Positions 59,971 through 64,000 of a DNA stretch of 64,000 bases are shown piece by piece (the stretch's first letter is position 1; every line of letters begins with the position of its first letter). The notes beneath the pieces are model-generated. The model saw nothing but the letters and a program-made list of their open reading frames with translations. It was not told where the DNA came from and made no database searches. This DNA is from Bubalus kerabau. Its lineage: Eukaryota; Chordata; Mammalia; Artiodactyla; Bovidae. The translations under genes and the position numbers were made by a program. Location: positions 28,410,501 to 28,474,500 of the forward strand of contig NC_073633.1 of NCBI RefSeq assembly GCF_029407905.1. The letters run 5' to 3'.

Positions 59971-59986
59971 CTGCACCTTCTGGTGT
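59971..59986 (+). promoter_or_regulatory. Weak CTCF-like motif upstream of TRAV9-like gene
   Basis: CTGCACCTTCTGGTGT lies about 105 bp upstream of the leader ATG, same orientation as the others. A similar CACCTTCTGGTGT at about 42.05 kb is not near a V promoter, which weakens the case. Confidence 0.25.
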
Positions 59987-59989
59987 TAC

Positions 59990-61025
59990 AGGACAGAAAA
60001 GTGATGCATGTATCCTGGTCTCCTCTGCAAATCAGAAAAATGTTATCCTTGACTTTATCCATGAGGCACATGCCAGTCTTCAGGTGGGGCTTGGAAATCT
60101 GATCAACAGCTGTCAACACCTCTCAGGTCTGTTTTGTTTTTAAGATACTACCTGACATGGAAGTTCTTTAACAAAGCATCCCAGGTATTTCTGTAGCTAA
60201 GAAGATATCAGTTTTATTAAGCACTTTAATACGGTGCTTTATAGTCTCAATTGTTTTGTGGCTGATTACAGAGGAAGTAATAATAAGTTGTCAGTATTGA
60301 CTGAATCTCTATTTCTCAGCATTGTACCCCAATTTATAGAGTAGTGACTTACATTTATTACATGCTCACTAAGTATTTGCTATACCAAGCAAAAGTAATG
60401 AATAAAGGGTCTTTGATTCAGGGATCACTACTACTTGAAATACAGTATTTTATCATTTCTAAAATAATATCATTTGTAAGAAATGCTATCATTTTAATAA
60501 AATATTTTCAGGGAAAAATTCACACTATCCTATCAATAGTCAAATAACCTTGAATTTCAAAACCATTAAAACATGAAAACAAAAGAACTATCATAACTGA
60601 ATTTATCAAATCCTTATAGAATGATCTGACATCAATATCTTATTCTACTATTTCCCTGATTTCAAGATAAGATGGATAATCTATCTGAATCAGCCAAGAT
60701 TAACCCCATACTCTTAGTGAAAATCTAGCTTCAGGACTGATTATCTTAGCATCCATGTGATGCATTTTGTTGCCAAACTTTAATCAAATAATTTTCCTCC
60801 ACCAGGTTGGGAAACCTAAAAATGTGGATTTCTGTCAAAAGCCTGGAGCATGAGTTAGTCTGTTCTTTCCCAGCTTTTCAAATTATTAAAGACATAGCTG
60901 ATATTCATACAACAGCTGATAATAGAATCAATGTGTGACTGATTTTAAATGACAGATTCAGGAATCCCAACTATAACTTCATGAATTGTACTTTTCAGTA
61001 TTGAGACCAAGCGTGTAATTTTTTT
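59990..61025. other. 5' flank of TRAV9-like gene
   Basis: AT-rich; no named element or further V gene seen. Confidence 0.4.
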
Positions 61026-61029
61026 TCCT

Positions 61030-61140
61030 TGACCCCACTGCACAGCTTGTCGGATCTTAGTTCCCTGCCCAGGGATGGAACCAGGGCCCTCAGCAATGAA
61101 AGAACAGACTCCTAACCACTGGACCACCAGGGAATTCCCA
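61030..61140 (-). mobile_element. CHR-type SINE
   Basis: Antisense copy, GATCTTAGTTCCCTGCCCAG to CCACCAGGGAATTCCC. Confidence 0.75.
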
Positions 61141-61449
61141 GAAGTTAATAACTTTTAAAACTTCCAGATGGTTTTGTTGCAGCCAGTTTGATACTGGTTT
61201 ATAAGTAATCAGTGTCTTTTGTAATCAGTGTCCTAGAGCAAGATGGCCATGAATGATCAGGGAGAAATGAAATTTTTTAAACTGGTTTTTTGCTATGAAG
61301 TAGCAGCAACAAAAACAAGAACTTCTTTAGCTTACTTTTTATGAATATTCATTTTTGAAAAAATAAAAAATCCTGAAGGCTATCAGGATGAAGTTCTGGA
61401 GTGGAACACACCTTCTGCAAAACCCTATAACCATGCATCCCTAGACACA

Positions 61450-61672
61450 CATGCATGGGTACTCAGTTGCTTCAGTCATGTCCAACTCTTTGCAATCCTA
61501 TGGACTGTAGCATGCCAGGCTTCTCTGTCCATGGCATTCTCCAGGCAAGAAAACTGGAGTGGGTTGTCATGCCCTCCTCCAGGGGATCTTCCTGACTAGG
61601 CAATCAAACCCACAACTCCTGCATCTCCTGCATTACAGGAAGATGCTTTACCGCTGAGCCACAAGGGAAGCC
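61450..61672 (-). mobile_element. Bov-tA SINE
   Basis: Antisense, ending CCACAAGGGAAGCC. Confidence 0.88.
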
Positions 61673-61674
61673 TC

Positions 61675-62235
61675 CCCCTAGACACAAAGATGGAAGTTTA
61701 GCTCAGTCTGATTCCTGGAGTTTACTCTCCACAGATTTGTATCAGGCAGCTTCATCAGTCCAAAGTCCGTACAAGTAATTTCCCTGATGCAGATTTAAGT
61801 AATAAAATCAGGCTCAGATTCTCTTTTGGATTCACATATTCCTTCCTTTCTCCTTCATTTTCCAACTCCGTTGTCAAAAATGGCCTCAAAACTATGCTAG
61901 GAAGGAATTCTGAAAAAAATTGACACATTAAACAGAAAGCAAAAAATAAGTTTAGATGATGCTGGGTTGAAAATAAATAGAAAGTTGCTATCCACACATT
62001 AAAAAAACATATAGGACCAGAACATACAGGAGAAATACTTGGAATTGAGGTCACATTAGAAGATTCATGCAACATTGAAGAAAGACATTTGCTAAATTTG
62101 GATTTTTAATTGTTTAATTAATACACAACATTCACAAAACTATACTGCATTTATTTTAAGTAAACTAATTAATAAGATTTGACATGTGTACACATTTGTG
62201 AAGCTATTATTCCAATCAAGATAATGAACAATGCA
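61675..62235. other. Intergenic, nothing recognised
   Basis: AT-rich; no named element. Confidence 0.4.
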
Positions 62236-62239
62236 TCAC

Positions 62240-63065
62240 CCAAAAAAGTTTCCTCACATCTCTTTATAATCTCCCCTCAATCCTCTCCCCACCTCCTACT
62301 CCAATTTTCATGCAGCACTTCTGTCATGAATTAGTTTGCATATTTTATATGATATAAATGGAATCTTATGTACTCTTTTGTCTAACTTCTTTCATTCAGC
62401 ATAATTAAGATTCTTTCATGGTTGTAAGTATCAATGGCTCATTCCTTTGTATTGATGAAAAGTCTTCCATTACATAGATATAAAAGTATTTGTTAATCTA
62501 TTCATCTGTTAACAAACATTTCTGTTAGCTCTAGTTTGAGGCTGCTACAAAGTTGCTTTGAGCTATTTTATGTCACACTTTTAATAGACATGCGCTTTCA
62601 TTTTTCTCTTGGGTGAATATCTGGGAGTGGAATTCCTGGAGCATATGGTAGGTGTCAAATATTTGACTTTAACGTTCTTATTTTTTCTAATAGTTTTTTT
62701 ATAGATTCACTTGGATTTTATACTCAGATAATTATGCTGTCTGTAACTAAAGATATGTTCACTTCTTCATTTCCAAACTGTTTTTTGTTTCTTTCTTTTG
62801 CCTTTTTACACTGGCTAGAATCCCTAGTAAAACACCAAATACAAAAGGTGAGAGTCAACATTCTTTCCCTAATGCTGAAATTAGGGGGGAAGCATTCATT
62901 CTTTCACCATCAAGTATGGTGTTTGCTGTAGTTTTTGTAGAGGTTTTTTATTAAGTTGAGGAAATTCCTTAGGTCCTAATTTGCTGGAAGTTTTAAAACA
63001 GGAATAGATGCTTAATTTTCTCAAATGCTTTTTCTACATCTATTAAGGTTATTCTCATTAATTAA
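62240..63065 (-). mobile_element. Old L1 fragment with internal deletion
   Basis: Antisense L1. 62240-62665 matches the end of ORF2 (GGGAGTGGAATTCCTGGA, CATATGGTAGGTGT) and 62700-63065 an upstream reverse-transcriptase part (ACACTGGCTAGAATCC, CATTCTTTCACCATCAAGTA, TTCTCAAATGCTTTTTCTAC). No intact frame. Confidence 0.7.
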
Positions 63066-63273
63066 TCAACTGCTACTTGTCAGCCCCTGTAACTACACTA
63101 TTGATAACTTGCCACAATACAATGTCAAAGAATCTATCACTCTCCCATTTTACATAATAAAACAAGGCTCACAAGTGTCTAGAAAGTTCATGGCAGAACT
63201 AATAATTTTGAATAGAAGTCTCTCTGATAGCAAAACCTGATTCCCTGTTTTTTATACTATAGATTATTTTCAG

Positions 63274-63482
63274 GGGCTTCTCTGGTGGCTCAGTGGTAAA
63301 GAACCCACCTGCAATGCAGAAGCTGCAGGTTGGATCCCTGAGTTGGGAAGATCCCCTGGAGGAGGAAATGGCAACTCACTCTGGTATTCTTGCCAGGATA
63401 ATCCCATGGACAGAGGATCCTGGGAGGCTACAGTCCACGGGGTCACAAAGAGCTGGACATGACTGAAGCAACAAAGCACACA
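63274..63482 (+). mobile_element. Bov-tA SINE
   Basis: Sense full-length copy. Confidence 0.9.
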
Positions 63483-63484
63483 CG

Positions 63485-63808
63485 CACACAATACAATCTG
63501 TTAACAACTTTCTTCTTTGTTTCTGCATATTGAACTAATAAAAAGTGAATAAATAATCACAGATCTGACCCTTTCACGAAAAGAGGACTGCAACACATTA
63601 GAAAGAATATCCAAGAATATCCAAGTTCCTTTCAGATCGATTGTTAGGCACCTGAGGAGCAATGCACTGTAGCAAAGATGACAGATTTTTCTGGGTTTAA
63701 GTGAACCACCAGAGTCCCAAAACTTCATTCACAGCTCCTCATCACTCGCTTTCTTTAGTCCTTGAAATTGGCTTGTGATAAAGTGGTCTAGAGGAGAGCT
63801 GTTCAAAT
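63485..63808. other. Intergenic, nothing recognised
   Basis: A tandem 11-bp repeat (ATATCCAAGAA) at about 63606-63627. No gene. Confidence 0.4.
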
Positions 63809-63809
63809 T

Positions 63810-64000
63810 AACTAGGATAAATATTTCTCAAAAATTTTAAAATAGAAGTGCCATATGATTCAAGAATTTCATTTCTAATTATATAAAAAGTTGAAATTTT
63901 GGTATATACCCAAAATACTGAGATATTTATATATCTATGTTTCCATCAAAATGTAGAAGCAACCCAAATATCAACAAATGAATAGATAGACAAAGTACGG
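63810..64000 (+). mobile_element. Old L1 fragment running off the window
   Basis: Sense decayed ORF2 end (AGAAGTGCCATATGATTCAAG, GTAGAAGCAACCCAAATATC). Confidence 0.6.

Overview
The window is nuclear DNA of a bovid ruminant. It is dense in BovB (RTE-type) LINE fragments, Bov-tA and BOV-A2 tRNA-derived SINEs and CHR-type SINEs. I cannot tell cattle, sheep and goat apart. It lies in the V-gene part of the T-cell receptor alpha/delta (TRA/TRD) locus. Every real gene I find is a TRAV segment on the minus strand: a short leader exon, a small intron and a V exon of about 290 bp, usually followed by a recombination signal (heptamer, 23-bp spacer, nonamer). Subgroup names rest on remembered human V proteins, not on a search.

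Read in the direction of transcription (right to left) the genes are: TRAV9-like (59.4-59.9 kb), TRAV10-like (54.3-54.9), TRAV11-like with its second cysteine lost (52.8-53.4), TRAV12-like (42.9-43.4), TRAV18-like (26.7-27.2), and three copies of a TRAV18-related subgroup (22.6-23.0, 10.7-11.2, 4.9-5.4). A truncated TRAV19-like fragment (16.4-16.5) lies between the first two of those copies. The order 9-10-11-12-18-19 matches the human locus, but the human genes between TRAV12-1 and TRAV18 have no counterpart here.

The left 27 kb is a tandem segmental duplication of V gene plus flank. Positions 1-1969 match the distal 5' flank of the other units, so another V gene is expected about 1.4 kb left of position 1. 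Transposon insertions with target-site duplications date the events. The same Bov-tA insertion lies 3' of the V genes at 10.7 and 22.6 kb but is absent at 4.9 kb, whereas the V exons at 4.9 and 10.7 kb are nearly identical outside CDR1. That conflict points to gene conversion or unequal crossing-over. A short inverted copy of unit sequence sits at 14.27-14.40 kb.

The right 37 kb is older and more diverged: spaced single V genes, an L1 3' end (37.4-38.6 kb), an old MaLR LTR (35.9-36.3 kb), decayed LINEs and many SINEs. Several V genes carry defects that would limit use: loss of Cys104 and a mutated heptamer in TRAV11, a mutated heptamer and a changed FR3 in TRAV10, and a lost nonamer in TRAV9. 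A CTCF-like motif in one orientation lies about 100-290 bp upstream of most leader exons. No tRNA, rRNA, CRISPR or non-TCR protein-coding gene was recognised.
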